Positions 18,825 to 28,594 of a stretch of DNA of 64,000 nt are shown here, piece after piece. Within the stretch, counting starts at the first letter, position 1, and each line of letters starts with the position of its first letter. The stretch is from an uncultured Alistipes sp. GTDB taxonomy: Bacteria > Bacteroidota > Bacteroidia > Bacteroidales > Rikenellaceae. Where the stretch lies: the NCBI GenBank assembly GCA_944323075.1, contig CALURC010000016.1, forward strand, positions 496,001 to 560,000, given 5' to 3'. The position numbers and the translations under genes were made by a program. The notes under the pieces are model-generated. The model was given only the letters and a program-made list of their open reading frames with translations, was not told where the DNA came from and did not search any database.

Positions 18825-19805
18825 TTAATTTACAGGTCGGTGCATCATCAACGCCTCGATGGTGTCGGTCACCTGTTCCACTGGAACCTTCATGATCAAC
18901 CGGGCATGCTTTCCATTAGGATCGGGTGTCCAATGATCCAAACTGTCAGCAGGAGTAACCGTCATCACGCCTCGCTCCACATCGAACCAAGGTTCTGTTC
19001 CGCATACCGCCACTAGAACCGTCGACTGATCCCAACTGTTACGTCCGTTCGGGTTATCCTGAGCCAAACTCATTTCATAAGCCTCTTTGATCGGACTTTT
19101 TCCTTCAGCCGCTGCGGTTTGTTTTCCGGTAATGATTTTTTCTCCGATTTCAAAACCACTAAACAAAACAGGCGTAGGCCAATGTTCGAAAACATATTGA
19201 CTTGAAGGAGCATCCATCATTACGTTGAACTCTTTTCCCTCGGGAAAATATCCGCCCATCGAAACCAGTTTTTTCACTTTGGAAGCAACGAGTTCCTGTC
19301 CAGAAAGAGGAGAAATCTCATCGGGCTGAGAAAGCAACAAATTTTTCAGATTGGTAAAGAACCCTACCGTAACAACCACGACACTTGTATCGGGCTGCTT
19401 ACTCAACACCTTCCGATAGACCTTCACCGCATCTTCCGCCTCAGATGCACTTTTGACCTGATGCGGATAACGGGCCGGAAGTTCCTCGGTCCATTTCAAT
19501 CCCTGATGCCACGTATCCTGAGACACGCCCTCGCCTTTAACTGCGCCCAGCGGAATTTCAGGACGTCCGAAATATGTATTTATTACATCGATACAAGGTA
19601 CGGTAGTCTCCCATTTATTAGAGGATACCGTTGCAAGAATATTTACTTTACCCGAATCGGCCAATGCATGAAGCACCGCCAAAGCTCCGACATCATCGTA
19701 ATCGGGAGCCATATCCGTATCGAAAATCAACGACACCGGTTTCTCTTGTTGTTTTGCACAAGCAAATCCCAAACATGCCAACAGAACAATCGCCCACGTT
19801 TTCAT
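18825..19805 (-). CDS. Nucleoside hydrolase, lipoprotein
   Basis: IUNH-family hydrolase that cleaves the N-glycosidic bond of ribonucleosides. The calcium-binding signature DTDMAPDYDDVGAL lies near residue 30. The chosen ATG at 19805 gives a lipoprotein signal (MKTWAIVLLACLGFAC, lipid Cys at 16), placing the enzyme in the periplasm or at the outer membrane, unlike the classical cytoplasmic enzymes. The promoter at 19838-19869 starts transcription near 19831, which excludes the upstream ATG at 19868. 326 residues, close to the usual 310-340. Base specificity cannot be read. Confidence 0.88.
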   Translation of the reverse strand: MKTWAIVLLACLGFACAKQQEKPVSLIFDTDMAPDYDDVGALAVLHALADSGKVNILATVSSNKWETTVPCIDVINTYFGRPEIPLGAVKGEGVSQDTWHQGLKWTEELPARYPHQVKSASEAEDAVKVYRKVLSKQPDTSVVVVTVGFFTNLKNLLLSQPDEISPLSGQELVASKVKKLVSMGGYFPEGKEFNVMMDAPSSQYVFEHWPTPVLFSGFEIGEKIITGKQTAAAEGKSPIKEAYEMSLAQDNPNGRNSWDQSTVLVAVCGTEPWFDVERGVMTVTPADSLDHWTPDPNGKHARLIMKVPVEQVTDTIEALMMHRPVN

Positions 19806-19837
19806 AATAATAGCCAATTTTTGGAAATATATCCTAA

Positions 19838-19869
19838 CAAAAATAGCCAATCGTCTCCAGAAATACAAA
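19838..19869 (-). promoter_or_regulatory. Predicted promoter of the nucleoside hydrolase gene
   Basis: Full consensus on the minus strand: TTTG (19866-19869), 20-bp spacer, TATTTTTG (19838-19845). Transcript start near 19831. It fixes the downstream ATG as the start. Confidence 0.8.
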
Positions 19870-19892
19870 TTTCCATCCTTTTTTTAGAACGC

Positions 19893-19923
19893 TTGGTTTT
19901 TCGGTAACAAATCCGTAACTTGC
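19893..19923 (+). promoter_or_regulatory. Predicted promoter of the Gfo/Idh/MocA gene
   Basis: TTG (19893-19895), 20 bp, TAACTTGC (19916-19923), a near match to TAnnTTTG. Divergent from the promoter at 19838-19869, the two being about 25 bp apart. Confidence 0.55.
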
Positions 19924-19974
19924 ACATGTAAAAAATTCTTTTTTTTACTCAAATTAACACTAATACGATCAACA

Positions 19975-21321
19975 ATGAGTTCCGAATCAAAAATTTCGCG
20001 CCGCGATTTCTTGAAATTTTCAGCTATCGGCGCAGCTGGTGCCCTGCTGGTTCCAACCGGATTGTCAGCAGCCACTTCCACCAAAAGTTCGAAAAGCAAA
20101 TCGTCTGCCAATGACTCGATCAACATTGGCTTCATCGGTCTCGGCCAGCAAGCCATGCACCTGCTAAACGGATTTATTACCATCGAAGGTGTACGGGTCG
20201 TAGCCGGATGCGACGTATACGACATCAAACGTGCCCGTTTTGAGAAAAGAGTTAAAGACTACTATACCAATAAAGGTGAGAAAAAATGCACCGTTGATCT
20301 TTACGAAGATTATCAAGAGCTGTTGGCCCGTCCCGACATCGACGCAGTTGTGATCGCTACGCCCGACCACCAACACGCCCTGATCGCCATTGCTGCCTGC
20401 AAGGCCGGTAAAGATGTATACCTCGAAAAACCTTTGACACTGACCATTTACGAAGGTCAACAGCTGCGCAAAGCCGTTCGGAAATACAACCGCATCCTCC
20501 AGGTCGGCAGCCAACAACGTTCCGACGCCGAATTCATCCACGCCGCCAATTTGTGCCGTGAAGGTGAACTGGGCAAAATCAACTTGATCAAAGTACACGT
20601 AGGAGGTTCACCAACTCCATACACACTGCCCAAGCAAGAAGTTCCAGCAGGTCTGAATTGGGACAAATGGCTAGGCCCGCTGTCTGAAGAGTTCTACTAC
20701 AATTCGGACCTGAATCCGATCATCACCCTCGAACCGGAACAGAACGAACAGCTTTGGGGAGCTTGGCGTTGGTACAAAGGTATGGGCGGAGGACTCATGA
20801 CCGACTGGGGTGCACACATGTTCGATATTGCTCAGTGGGCTATGGGCAAGGATGGTAACGGTGGTCCGGTTGAGATCATTCCGGCCGGATATAGCTACTA
20901 CGATCACCTGACCTACAAATACGACAACGGAACAACCGTTACCGAACAGGAGTTTGACGGAGCAAAACAAGGTGTCAAAATCTACGGCGATAATGGATGG
21001 ATTCAAGTATGTCGTGGTGAATTCATTGCTTCAGATCCAAAATTCATGCCTAAAGCACAGAAAGAGGCATCCGACATGCCATATGAAACCAAAGTAGGCC
21101 ACTACCAGACCTTCATCAACTCGATCCGTTCGCGTATCGATCCGAACGTTCCGGTAGAAACAGGACACACCTCCTGTACGGTATGTAATCTGGGTAACAT
21201 CGCCAACGAGCTGAAACGTCCTGTCGTATGGAATCCGATCGTTGAGAAGTTCATGAACGATCCCGAAGCGACCGCACTGCTCCACTACGAATACCGTCCG
21301 GGATACTCACTCGACGTATAG
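19975..21321 (+). CDS. Gfo/Idh/MocA-family oxidoreductase, Tat-exported
   Basis: NAD(P)-dependent sugar oxidoreductase-like protein of 448 residues. A twin-arginine signal (SRRDFLKFSAIGAAGALLVP) starts at residue 8, so it is folded with its cofactor and exported. The Rossmann fold follows with GFIGLGQQAMHLL near residue 47 and GCDVYD. EKPL near 145 and DWGAHMFDIAQWAMG are typical of the C-terminal domain. Exported members in Bacteroidota often act on glycans, for example GH109-type NAD-dependent glycosidases, but the substrate cannot be named here. It has its own promoter and a double terminator. Confidence 0.87.
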   Translation: MSSESKISRRDFLKFSAIGAAGALLVPTGLSAATSTKSSKSKSSANDSINIGFIGLGQQAMHLLNGFITIEGVRVVAGCDVYDIKRARFEKRVKDYYTNKGEKKCTVDLYEDYQELLARPDIDAVVIATPDHQHALIAIAACKAGKDVYLEKPLTLTIYEGQQLRKAVRKYNRILQVGSQQRSDAEFIHAANLCREGELGKINLIKVHVGGSPTPYTLPKQEVPAGLNWDKWLGPLSEEFYYNSDLNPIITLEPEQNEQLWGAWRWYKGMGGGLMTDWGAHMFDIAQWAMGKDGNGGPVEIIPAGYSYYDHLTYKYDNGTTVTEQEFDGAKQGVKIYGDNGWIQVCRGEFIASDPKFMPKAQKEASDMPYETKVGHYQTFINSIRSRIDPNVPVETGHTSCTVCNLGNIANELKRPVVWNPIVEKFMNDPEATALLHYEYRPGYSLDV

Positions 21322-21333
21322 CCGAATCGACAG

Positions 21334-21361
21334 ACTTTTCGGATACTCCCGAAAAGTTTTT
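21334..21361 (+). terminator. First of two tandem terminators after the Gfo/Idh/MocA gene
   Basis: ACTTTTCGG (21334-21342) pairs with 21349-21357 and leads into five T residues. Confidence 0.75.
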
Positions 21362-21370
21362 CACACAAAA

Positions 21371-21407
21371 GAGAGAGGGAGGCGATTGGCCTCCCTCTCT
21401 CTTTTTT
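21371..21407 (+). terminator. Second tandem terminator, probably bidirectional
   Basis: A perfect 13-bp stem (21371-21383 with 21389-21401), 5-nt loop, then six T residues. On the minus strand the stem runs into TTTTG, so it can also end the lptD-M3 peptidase transcript. Confidence 0.88.
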
Positions 21408-21472
21408 ATTATGCTGTCACACCGAAATAAGACAGATCAGAACAGGCGGTCTCTCCGCCTCGATACTATAAC

Positions 21473-23563
21473 CTACTCTATTCCCATCTTTTTAAACAAT
21501 GCATCTACATCGGGCTTATGGCCTCTGAAACGCACATAAAGCGTCATGGGATGTTCGGAATTTCCTTTTGAAAGGATATTTTCACGGAACGATGACGCCA
21601 CCTCACGATTGAAAATGCCCCGCTCCTTGAACAGTGCAAACGCATCGGCTTCGAGTACTTCCGCCCACTTGTAACCGTAATATCCGGCCGCATATCCCCC
21701 TGCAAAGATGTGACTGAACGAAGTCGACGTACACTGTCCGTCGACATAGGGCAGGACCTGAGCAGTCCCCATCGACCGTGCCTCAAACTGGTTGACCGGT
21801 TCAGCAGTCGGTTTCGTCAGGGTGTGCCACCCCATATCGCACAGGCCGAACGACACCTGACGCACATGGGCATAGGCTGCCAAGTAGTTTCTCGCATCGA
21901 TAATCCGCTGAACCAGATCAGCAGGAATCTTCTCGCCAGTTTGGTAGTGCTCGGCCCACAGATCGAGGAACTCTTTTTCGGTCGCCCAATTCTCCATGAC
22001 CTGGGAGGGAAGTTCGACAAAATCGCGATAGACAGAGGTTCCTGTCATGCCGGGATAGGTTCCGTCGGCAAAAATCCCGTGCAGAGCGTGCCCGAACTCG
22101 TGAAGCATCGTCGTCACCTCGTTAAATGTCAACAGCGAAGGTGAGCTTTCGGTCGGTTTGGTAAAATTGAAAACTAAAGACACTAACGGATAAACCGGTT
22201 TGCCATCCCGCACGGACCGACTCCGGAATTCGGTCATCCACGCCCCGCCTCGTTTCGAGGCCCGGGGAAAATAATCCATATACAGCACCGCCAAAAACGA
22301 ACTGTCCGCATCATACACCTCGTAGGCTTTTACGTCGGGGTGATACACCGGAATCCGATCGTTCTCGCGGAATGTAATACCATACAGCTTCTCCGCCAGC
22401 GTAAAAATTCCCTGCTGCACCGACTCCAATCGAAAGTAGGGTTTGGTCTGTTCATCGCTGATATTGTACTTTTCGCTTTTCAACTTTTCGGAGTAGTACC
22501 CGAAATCCCATGGCATCAGTTCGCCCCTAAAGCCTTGCGTAGCCGCATAATCCGCCACCTCCCGCACATCTCCGCGCGCCGCATCGACCGTCCGTCCGAG
22601 CAGTTCGGTGAGGAACGACTCGACCGTCGGGACATTCTCGGCCATACGCTCTTCCAACACATAATCTGCATAGGAGTTATACCCCAGCAACCGGGCAACA
22701 GCCAAACGCGTATTGACAATCTCCTCGACGATTGCCGAGTTGTCCGACTCTCCGCCGAAAGCCCGGGAATTGTAGGCCCGCCAGAGCTGCTCCTTGAGTT
22801 CCCGATTCGACGAATAGGTCAGAAACGACGACATACTCGGGTATTGAAGCGTAAAGACCCATCCCTGCTGCCCACGCTCCTTTGCTTCGGCCGCTGCTCC
22901 TTCGCGGACAAATTCAGGTAGTTCGGCGACCTGAACCGAATCGGTAATATGTAATGTATAGGCATTCGTCGCTGCCAAAACGTTCCGGCTGAACTGTTGG
23001 GTCAGTTGAGACAATTTTGCAGTCAACTCGCGGTATCTCTTTTTATCCTCTTCGGAAAGAGCCGCTCCGTTACGCGTAAAGCTCTTGTAGGTCTTCTCCA
23101 ACAGGCGGGACTGTTCGGGCGACAACTGCAACGAATCGCGCTGTGCATACACCCTCCGGACCCGGTCGAACAGTGCCGCATTCAGGGTAATGTCATTACT
23201 GAATTCGGTCAATACCGGCGAAATCTTTTCGGCCAACGCCTGCATCGTATCGTTCGTATGCGCTTCGTTCAGATTGAAGAAAATACTGCTTACCCAATCC
23301 AGACGCTCGCCGCTATACGCCAACGCCTCGATCGTATTGGCAAATGTCGGTTCATCCGTCCGGTTCGCAATATCAGCTATTTCCTCTCGGGCCTCCTGCA
23401 AAGCCTGTTCGAACGCCGGTTCATAATCCTCATTTTTTATCTGCGTAAACATCGGCGCACCATAAGGTGCCGTAGACTCCGTCAACAATGGATTCGTCGT
23501 CTTATTGCATGCGCCTGCAATGGATATAGTAATTGCCATACAATAAAAAATTATTCGCTTCAT
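21473..23563 (-). CDS. M3-family zinc metallopeptidase (peptidyl-dipeptidase type), lipoprotein
   Basis: Oligopeptidase of the thimet/Dcp group. The 696 residues carry the zinc motif HEFGHALHG near residue 485 and the downstream zinc Glu in VELPSQVMENW. The family C-terminal motif CDMGWHTL and a GGYAAGYYGYKWAEV segment are present. A lipoprotein signal (MKRIIFYCMAITISIAGAC, lipid Cys at 19) places it in the envelope, where it would trim small peptides. The ATG lies 15 bp after the lptD stop, so both genes probably share a transcript. By length and motifs it fits bacterial dipeptidyl carboxypeptidase Dcp. Confidence 0.92.
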   Translation of the reverse strand: MKRIIFYCMAITISIAGACNKTTNPLLTESTAPYGAPMFTQIKNEDYEPAFEQALQEAREEIADIANRTDEPTFANTIEALAYSGERLDWVSSIFFNLNEAHTNDTMQALAEKISPVLTEFSNDITLNAALFDRVRRVYAQRDSLQLSPEQSRLLEKTYKSFTRNGAALSEEDKKRYRELTAKLSQLTQQFSRNVLAATNAYTLHITDSVQVAELPEFVREGAAAEAKERGQQGWVFTLQYPSMSSFLTYSSNRELKEQLWRAYNSRAFGGESDNSAIVEEIVNTRLAVARLLGYNSYADYVLEERMAENVPTVESFLTELLGRTVDAARGDVREVADYAATQGFRGELMPWDFGYYSEKLKSEKYNISDEQTKPYFRLESVQQGIFTLAEKLYGITFRENDRIPVYHPDVKAYEVYDADSSFLAVLYMDYFPRASKRGGAWMTEFRSRSVRDGKPVYPLVSLVFNFTKPTESSPSLLTFNEVTTMLHEFGHALHGIFADGTYPGMTGTSVYRDFVELPSQVMENWATEKEFLDLWAEHYQTGEKIPADLVQRIIDARNYLAAYAHVRQVSFGLCDMGWHTLTKPTAEPVNQFEARSMGTAQVLPYVDGQCTSTSFSHIFAGGYAAGYYGYKWAEVLEADAFALFKERGIFNREVASSFRENILSKGNSEHPMTLYVRFRGHKPDVDALFKKMGIE

Positions 23564-23578
23564 ATTATGATTGAACGA

Positions 23579-26329
23579 TTAATCGTCATAGAAATTGTCG
23601 TAGAAGCTGCTGTTCCGATCATATTTCAAATCCTTCAGCATCGAAGCTTTTACCCGAATCGTAAAACTCCAACTCTTTCGAAACCCGATCGGCACCCAGT
23701 CGAAGACCATTTCCCAACAGTGCAGATCACGAGTCAATGTAAATGTTCCTGGCGTAATCCGTTTCGCCTCGAAATCGTATCCTCCACTGAACTGCAAACC
23801 CCACTTCGGTGTCAACGTCACACTTCCGTTGAATCCGAGCGTTTGTACGATATCACTTCGTATCCCATTGTTCGTATACCTAAATGTATAGTTGAATCCG
23901 AAATTCCAGGGGATGCTGAAATCATAGTACATGGATGACATCATTTGCCGTCTAGTTGCCGGATCATAAAGATCATAAGGTTGCTGTTGGGCAAACATAT
24001 CTGTATATGCAGCCGGGACCGCTGCCGCTGCACTATTGATGTCGTTCATCGCTCCAGGCGAACCATTCGAACGATCCCACGAATAACCAAATGAAGTGCT
24101 GACATTCGTCAACCGGCCCAATTTGCCTTTCTGCCACATAAACTTATTGATCTTTCGACCATTGGCATCTACCTGATAGGGATCTAACGTGGCACTTACG
24201 TTTAATCCCAGACTTTGAGAAATATTTGTCCGCAGACTCAACGAAAAAGGAGATAAGTTCAGTGAATCGGCAACAAAATTATAAGAAGAAGAGATGCTGA
24301 AGTTATCGATCAAAGAGATTTTTTTCGTTCCCGATGTATCTCGCTGACTTCTCACTTTCATCTCCAATGTCTGCACCAAACTAAATGACAATGAAGCACT
24401 CCTCCCCGCTGATGGCACGCCATACAAACCATTGGAGAAAGGGGAATACTGCATCGTGTTACCGAGAGTATCGCTCTGTACGGTCTTGTAGTATCCATAT
24501 TTCGGATCGCTAAAATCGGGACGGTAAGTAAACCCGACCGTAGGGGTCAAAGTATGTCTGATCTTCTCCAGCGCCTTACCCTTTCCAAAATCATACATTC
24601 CGTAAAGTTTCGTACTTGCGCTAACCGAGAAGTTATAGTCGTACAGACGATAAAAACCCGAAGTCGTATCACTGTTAACCACCTGTTTTGCCACCGGATC
24701 CCATGCCCGATCGATTTTCTGGAAATACCACCGTTCCTGATAGGTTGCCGACGGGCTCAAATTGATGTAATTCAACAGGTTAAACGAAGATGAAATCGGA
24801 ATATTATGATTTACACCATTTCGCATCTGACGGAACATCTTGTCGGTAAACAAATCGCGTTCCTTGACTGTTACGTTATTTCCTAATGTTCCCGTGTAAC
24901 TGAGCGAAATTTTTTCATACCATCGTTGCTTGCCTTGAGCCTCTTTTCGTCGGAATGGATAGATACGCGACACATTGAACACCACATTCGGAAAGCTCAA
25001 CGAAATTGTCGTGTCACTCGAGTTCTGCGAGTGCTGCATATTGGTAGAAAACGAGAACGGTGTTCCGGCCCACGATTTCGAATATGAAATACTCGAGTTG
25101 GTCTGTGTATTCAGATAATCACTAAGTGTCTCGGAGCCATATTTCGAATATCCGCTGGTCGAGAAGTTGACACTGGCTGAAAAAGTCGAATTGGGCCGGA
25201 ATTTAGGATCCTGCTGGTGAGTCCATCGTATATTGATGTTGTTCATGTTGACATAATCGGGATCGGTCTTGTCTCCCACGATATCTTTGGAGTAGTAAAA
25301 ACTCAAACCTCCGCTGTATTTATAGCGTTTGACGTAACGCGACGAGAGACTGGCCTGCCATGATCCCAACGTATAGATACCGCCTAACACGGTCATATCG
25401 ATATAGTCGTTGAACGCGAAATAGTAACCTGCATCCCGTAAGAAAAAGCCCTTCACAGCCTCCTCACCCCATGTCGGCATGATGAACCCTGAATGACGCC
25501 CACTCATCGTGGGGAAAAAGCCAAACGGGATACCTAAAAAATAGATCGGCACATCCTCCATAACCAAATAGGAGGGGCCGATAATCGTTTTCTTTCCGGG
25601 GATCGCCTTTGCTTTGGTCATCGCCAAATAGAAGTGAGGATGATCCGCATCACAAGTGGTATATTTACCGTTAGCAATATTGATCGTATTGTCCTTCATC
25701 TTCTTGACCTTGAATCCTTGCAAATAGCCATCCCCATCGCTGGTTGTTACTCCTCGAATTCTAGCCTTTTCCGTATCAATATTGTAATAGATCGTATCCA
25801 TCTGATAGGGGGCAGCCGCTCCGTCGGTAAACTCCGGGCGTGTCGGCTTCCCGGCAACCGTATCATTCCGTCCGTGTGCGAAAATGAGCTTTTTATCCAT
25901 GTCGATCTCCATGTAATCCCCCTTCAGGTTCTTATCCTGATAGGTGATATCGCCCTTTTCGTAAATATACACACGTTTATTCCGAACATCATAAACTAAT
26001 GAGTCCTGATTTTTTCCGGAAATCGGATCCTCTAAAAACGATTTATGAGTTGTCGTGTCACGTCCCAGAGAGTCGTGTCCCAGAGAATCATTTATGTTTT
26101 GCTGCCCGTCCCCTAATACATCTACGGCCAGCCCACTTTCAATTTTAGCCAAAGAGTCTGGCTCTACGGAGACAGAATCGACCATCGAAGAGTCGGGACG
26201 TAACGAATCCGGCTGTTGCGAAATGACTGACATCCCGTCGCCATACACATCGCGACTAAACACCAGTTGCCCGAAGGGAACCAGACAGAACAAAACGAAA
26301 AAGATATATTTTATTTTTTTTAGTCGCAA
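23579..26329 (-). CDS. lptD: LptD-like LPS assembly outer-membrane protein
   Basis: Outer-membrane translocon that inserts lipopolysaccharide into the outer leaflet. The Bacteroidota form, 916 residues, has a signal-like N-terminus (KYIFFVLFCLVPFGQLVF), a Ser/Asp-rich linker (about 30-95), and an OstA-type beta-jelly-roll (SLVYDVRNKRVYIYEKGDITYQ onward). A long beta barrel of alternating aromatic strands ends DLKYDRNSSFYDNF. The frame opens with TTG at 26329, one codon after a stop, and the next ATG is inside the mature protein, so TTG is the start. It is followed at 15 bp by the M3 peptidase gene. Confidence 0.9.
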   Translation of the reverse strand: MRLKKIKYIFFVLFCLVPFGQLVFSRDVYGDGMSVISQQPDSLRPDSSMVDSVSVEPDSLAKIESGLAVDVLGDGQQNINDSLGHDSLGRDTTTHKSFLEDPISGKNQDSLVYDVRNKRVYIYEKGDITYQDKNLKGDYMEIDMDKKLIFAHGRNDTVAGKPTRPEFTDGAAAPYQMDTIYYNIDTEKARIRGVTTSDGDGYLQGFKVKKMKDNTINIANGKYTTCDADHPHFYLAMTKAKAIPGKKTIIGPSYLVMEDVPIYFLGIPFGFFPTMSGRHSGFIMPTWGEEAVKGFFLRDAGYYFAFNDYIDMTVLGGIYTLGSWQASLSSRYVKRYKYSGGLSFYYSKDIVGDKTDPDYVNMNNINIRWTHQQDPKFRPNSTFSASVNFSTSGYSKYGSETLSDYLNTQTNSSISYSKSWAGTPFSFSTNMQHSQNSSDTTISLSFPNVVFNVSRIYPFRRKEAQGKQRWYEKISLSYTGTLGNNVTVKERDLFTDKMFRQMRNGVNHNIPISSSFNLLNYINLSPSATYQERWYFQKIDRAWDPVAKQVVNSDTTSGFYRLYDYNFSVSASTKLYGMYDFGKGKALEKIRHTLTPTVGFTYRPDFSDPKYGYYKTVQSDTLGNTMQYSPFSNGLYGVPSAGRSASLSFSLVQTLEMKVRSQRDTSGTKKISLIDNFSISSSYNFVADSLNLSPFSLSLRTNISQSLGLNVSATLDPYQVDANGRKINKFMWQKGKLGRLTNVSTSFGYSWDRSNGSPGAMNDINSAAAAVPAAYTDMFAQQQPYDLYDPATRRQMMSSMYYDFSIPWNFGFNYTFRYTNNGIRSDIVQTLGFNGSVTLTPKWGLQFSGGYDFEAKRITPGTFTLTRDLHCWEMVFDWVPIGFRKSWSFTIRVKASMLKDLKYDRNSSFYDNFYDD
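26057..26086 (-). repeat. Two 15-bp tandem units in the LptD linker
   Basis: Units 26057-26071 and 26072-26086 differ at two of 15 bases and encode DSLG plus His or Arg. They keep the frame and sit in the low-complexity linker, so they probably arose by slippage. Confidence 0.6.
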
Positions 26330-26344
26330 TTTTCAAACAAATGT

Positions 26345-26352
26345 TAACTTTG
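26345..26352 (+). promoter_or_regulatory. Predicted -7 box for the amidase gene
   Basis: TAACTTTG matches TAnnTTTG and gives a leader of about 58 nt. No clear -33 element. Confidence 0.5.
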
Positions 26353-26416
26353 CAAGGTCATCCGAACTTGCTCGCAAAAATAGTTAAAAAAAAAGAGTTC
26401 CCTAACGTTCTCCGTA

Positions 26417-27583
26417 ATGAAAGTTTCAAATCACACGATCTTAACGGTTTCGATCGTTCTACTTTTTCTCTTCGGACCGTTATGTAAAAGTAACGGACAA
26501 AATACCAAAATAGGTATAAATACCGTTGCAATAGATGCAGGACACGGAGGGAAGGATGCCGGTGCAGTCGGTCGGACCTATAAAGAGAAAGACATCAATC
26601 TGGCAGTTGCCCTTCGTCTCGGCAAGCTAATCAACGAACATTATCCAGACGTAAAAGTGGTCTATACACGCAAAACCGATGTTTTCATTCCGTTGAACGA
26701 GCGGGGACAGATCGCCAACAAAGCAGGCGCCGATCTGTTTATTTCGATTCATATCAACTCGGCGGAATCTTCATCTGCAACCGGGACCTCAACATATGTA
26801 ATGGGTGTGGACAAAACCGGAGCCAACTTGAAAGTCGCAATGAAAGAGAATGACGTAATCACCTATGAAGAGGATTACTCATCAAAATATCAAGGGTATA
26901 CTCCCGGATCTCCCGAATCCTTCATCATCTTCTCACTGATGCAGTTTTCCCACCAGAGCCAGAGCATTCTGCTGGCTGATATGGTCCAGAAACAGTTCAA
27001 CTCAAACACGGACATGAAAGATCGTGGAGTCCGGCAAGCCGGGTTCCTTGTGTTGTGGTCAGCTGCCATGCCAAGTATTCTGGCTGAATTCGGTTTCATT
27101 TCCAACTCTACCGAAGAAAAATTCATCGGATCCGAAAAAGGCCGCGATGCTTATGCAAGATGCTTGTTCAACGCATTCAGCGAATATAAAACCCGATGTG
27201 AAGGACATGGCACACTGATTGTGTTGAATAGTGATAAACAAGAAGAAGGCACTGCTACTGAATGTTGGGAGACTAACAACGACCAAGAAGACATTAATAC
27301 ATCAAACGATTCAGATTCGTCCCCAATCTACCGCATTCAGGTTGCTTCGGCCGACCGGAAACTACCAAAAAATGCAGCTCAGTTCAAAGAGTATCGAGGG
27401 AAAGTGACCGAAATGCGCATCGGGAACATGTATAAATACTATGTGGAAGAGGCTTCGACCTATTCGGAGGCCTTGACCCTGCAACGACGCGTTCGCAAAT
27501 CCATCAAAGACGCCTTTATGGTTCCGTTTATCGACGGTAAACCTGTATCCGTTGAGGAAGCGCGCAAAAGAGAAAACGAATAA
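26417..27583 (+). CDS. N-acetylmuramoyl-L-alanine amidase with SPOR-like tail
   Basis: Zinc amidase that cuts the amide between muramic acid and the peptide stem, typically for daughter-cell separation. Signal peptide MKVSNHTILTVSIVLLFLFG. The Amidase_3 domain runs from about 35 to 250, with AIDAGHGGKDAGAVG (zinc His), EKDINLAVAL (zinc Glu), SIHINSAE (zinc His) and LAEFGFISN (catalytic Glu). After an acidic linker, the last 85 residues (IYRIQVASADRKL onward) look like a SPOR domain that binds denuded glycan at the division site. It starts a plus-strand run leading to mce and mutS2. Confidence 0.93.
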   Translation: MKVSNHTILTVSIVLLFLFGPLCKSNGQNTKIGINTVAIDAGHGGKDAGAVGRTYKEKDINLAVALRLGKLINEHYPDVKVVYTRKTDVFIPLNERGQIANKAGADLFISIHINSAESSSATGTSTYVMGVDKTGANLKVAMKENDVITYEEDYSSKYQGYTPGSPESFIIFSLMQFSHQSQSILLADMVQKQFNSNTDMKDRGVRQAGFLVLWSAAMPSILAEFGFISNSTEEKFIGSEKGRDAYARCLFNAFSEYKTRCEGHGTLIVLNSDKQEEGTATECWETNNDQEDINTSNDSDSSPIYRIQVASADRKLPKNAAQFKEYRGKVTEMRIGNMYKYYVEEASTYSEALTLQRRVRKSIKDAFMVPFIDGKPVSVEEARKRENE

Positions 27584-27618
27584 CCGGACTATAGACCGGA
27601 TATTAAAAATAAACAGAG

Positions 27619-28560
27619 ATGAAACTGAACAAAGAATTTAAAATCGGCTTTTTCGGAATCTTGATGATCGGATTGTTATATTGGGGCATCAATTTTTTGA
27701 AAGGAACCGACCTTTTCTCCTCCGCAGTACGATATTACGCGGTATACGACCAGGTTAACGGTTTGGAGTCTTCGGCCTCCATTCTGATTAAGGGGTTCAA
27801 GGTGGGATCGATCAGCAATATTTCATACGATCCTACTCGTTCTCAAAACGTTGTGGTCGAATTTTCAATTGATTCAAAATACCCTATTCCTGACGATACA
27901 AAAGCACGAATCTTCAGTGACGGAATTATGGGCGGCAAAGCCGTTGAGCTTGTTTTAGGAAAATCGACTCAATATCTGCAAGAAGGAGATACGCTCTTTT
28001 CCGAAATCAACAAAGACTTTCTGGAAGTTGCCGGCAGCGAATTTGAATTTATCAAACAACGTGCAAACGATGTGATTAACCAACTCGTCACGACGCTGGG
28101 CCATATCAACACCCTGTTGGCTGACAACAAGGACAATCTGGACCGGACGTTCAACAACATTGCCAACCTGTCGGGTAATCTTAACGAAGTGGTCGAGAAC
28201 GAAAAAGGCTCGATACACTCCATCGTCACCGATTTGAATCATTTAACTCAGACGCTGAGTGCAAAGTCAGGGCAGATTGATCGCATCATCACGAACGTCG
28301 AGACCTTCAGCGACTCGTTGAACCGGGCTTCGATTCCGACACTGGTAACCCAGTTGAACGAAACCGTCGGCCGACTGAATACTGTTATGGGAAAGATTGA
28401 ACAAGGCGACGGATCCGTAGGCAAGTTGATTAACGATGACGCCTTGTACGATTCTCTGGTACAGGCATCCTCCGACCTTGCCGCTCTGCTGGCCGACATC
28501 AAGGCTCACCCGTCACGATACGTCAATATTTCTGTATTCGGTCGTCGCGACAAGAACTAA
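27619..28560 (+). CDS. MlaD/MCE-domain lipid transport protein
   Basis: A 313-residue protein with one N-terminal membrane helix (FKIGFFGILMIGLLYWGINFL) and an MCE domain at about 40-120 (VYDQVNGLESSASILIKGFKVGSI). A long coiled-coil-like C-terminal region follows. This is the layout of the substrate-binding part of Mla-type phospholipid transport between inner and outer membranes. No ABC ATPase or permease is next to it; they may be elsewhere. It begins 35 bp after the amidase stop and is followed by mutS2, a common Bacteroidota order. Confidence 0.9.
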   Translation: MKLNKEFKIGFFGILMIGLLYWGINFLKGTDLFSSAVRYYAVYDQVNGLESSASILIKGFKVGSISNISYDPTRSQNVVVEFSIDSKYPIPDDTKARIFSDGIMGGKAVELVLGKSTQYLQEGDTLFSEINKDFLEVAGSEFEFIKQRANDVINQLVTTLGHINTLLADNKDNLDRTFNNIANLSGNLNEVVENEKGSIHSIVTDLNHLTQTLSAKSGQIDRIITNVETFSDSLNRASIPTLVTQLNETVGRLNTVMGKIEQGDGSVGKLINDDALYDSLVQASSDLAALLADIKAHPSRYVNISVFGRRDKN

Positions 28561-28594
28561 ACATATCTTACCGCTACTAAATTCAACCCAAACA

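Noticed and set aside
28436..28594. Upstream extension of mutS2 from the ATG at 28436
   Set aside because: The 53 extra codons overlap the mce gene in another frame and do not resemble MutS2. The family N-terminus begins at the TTG at 28595.
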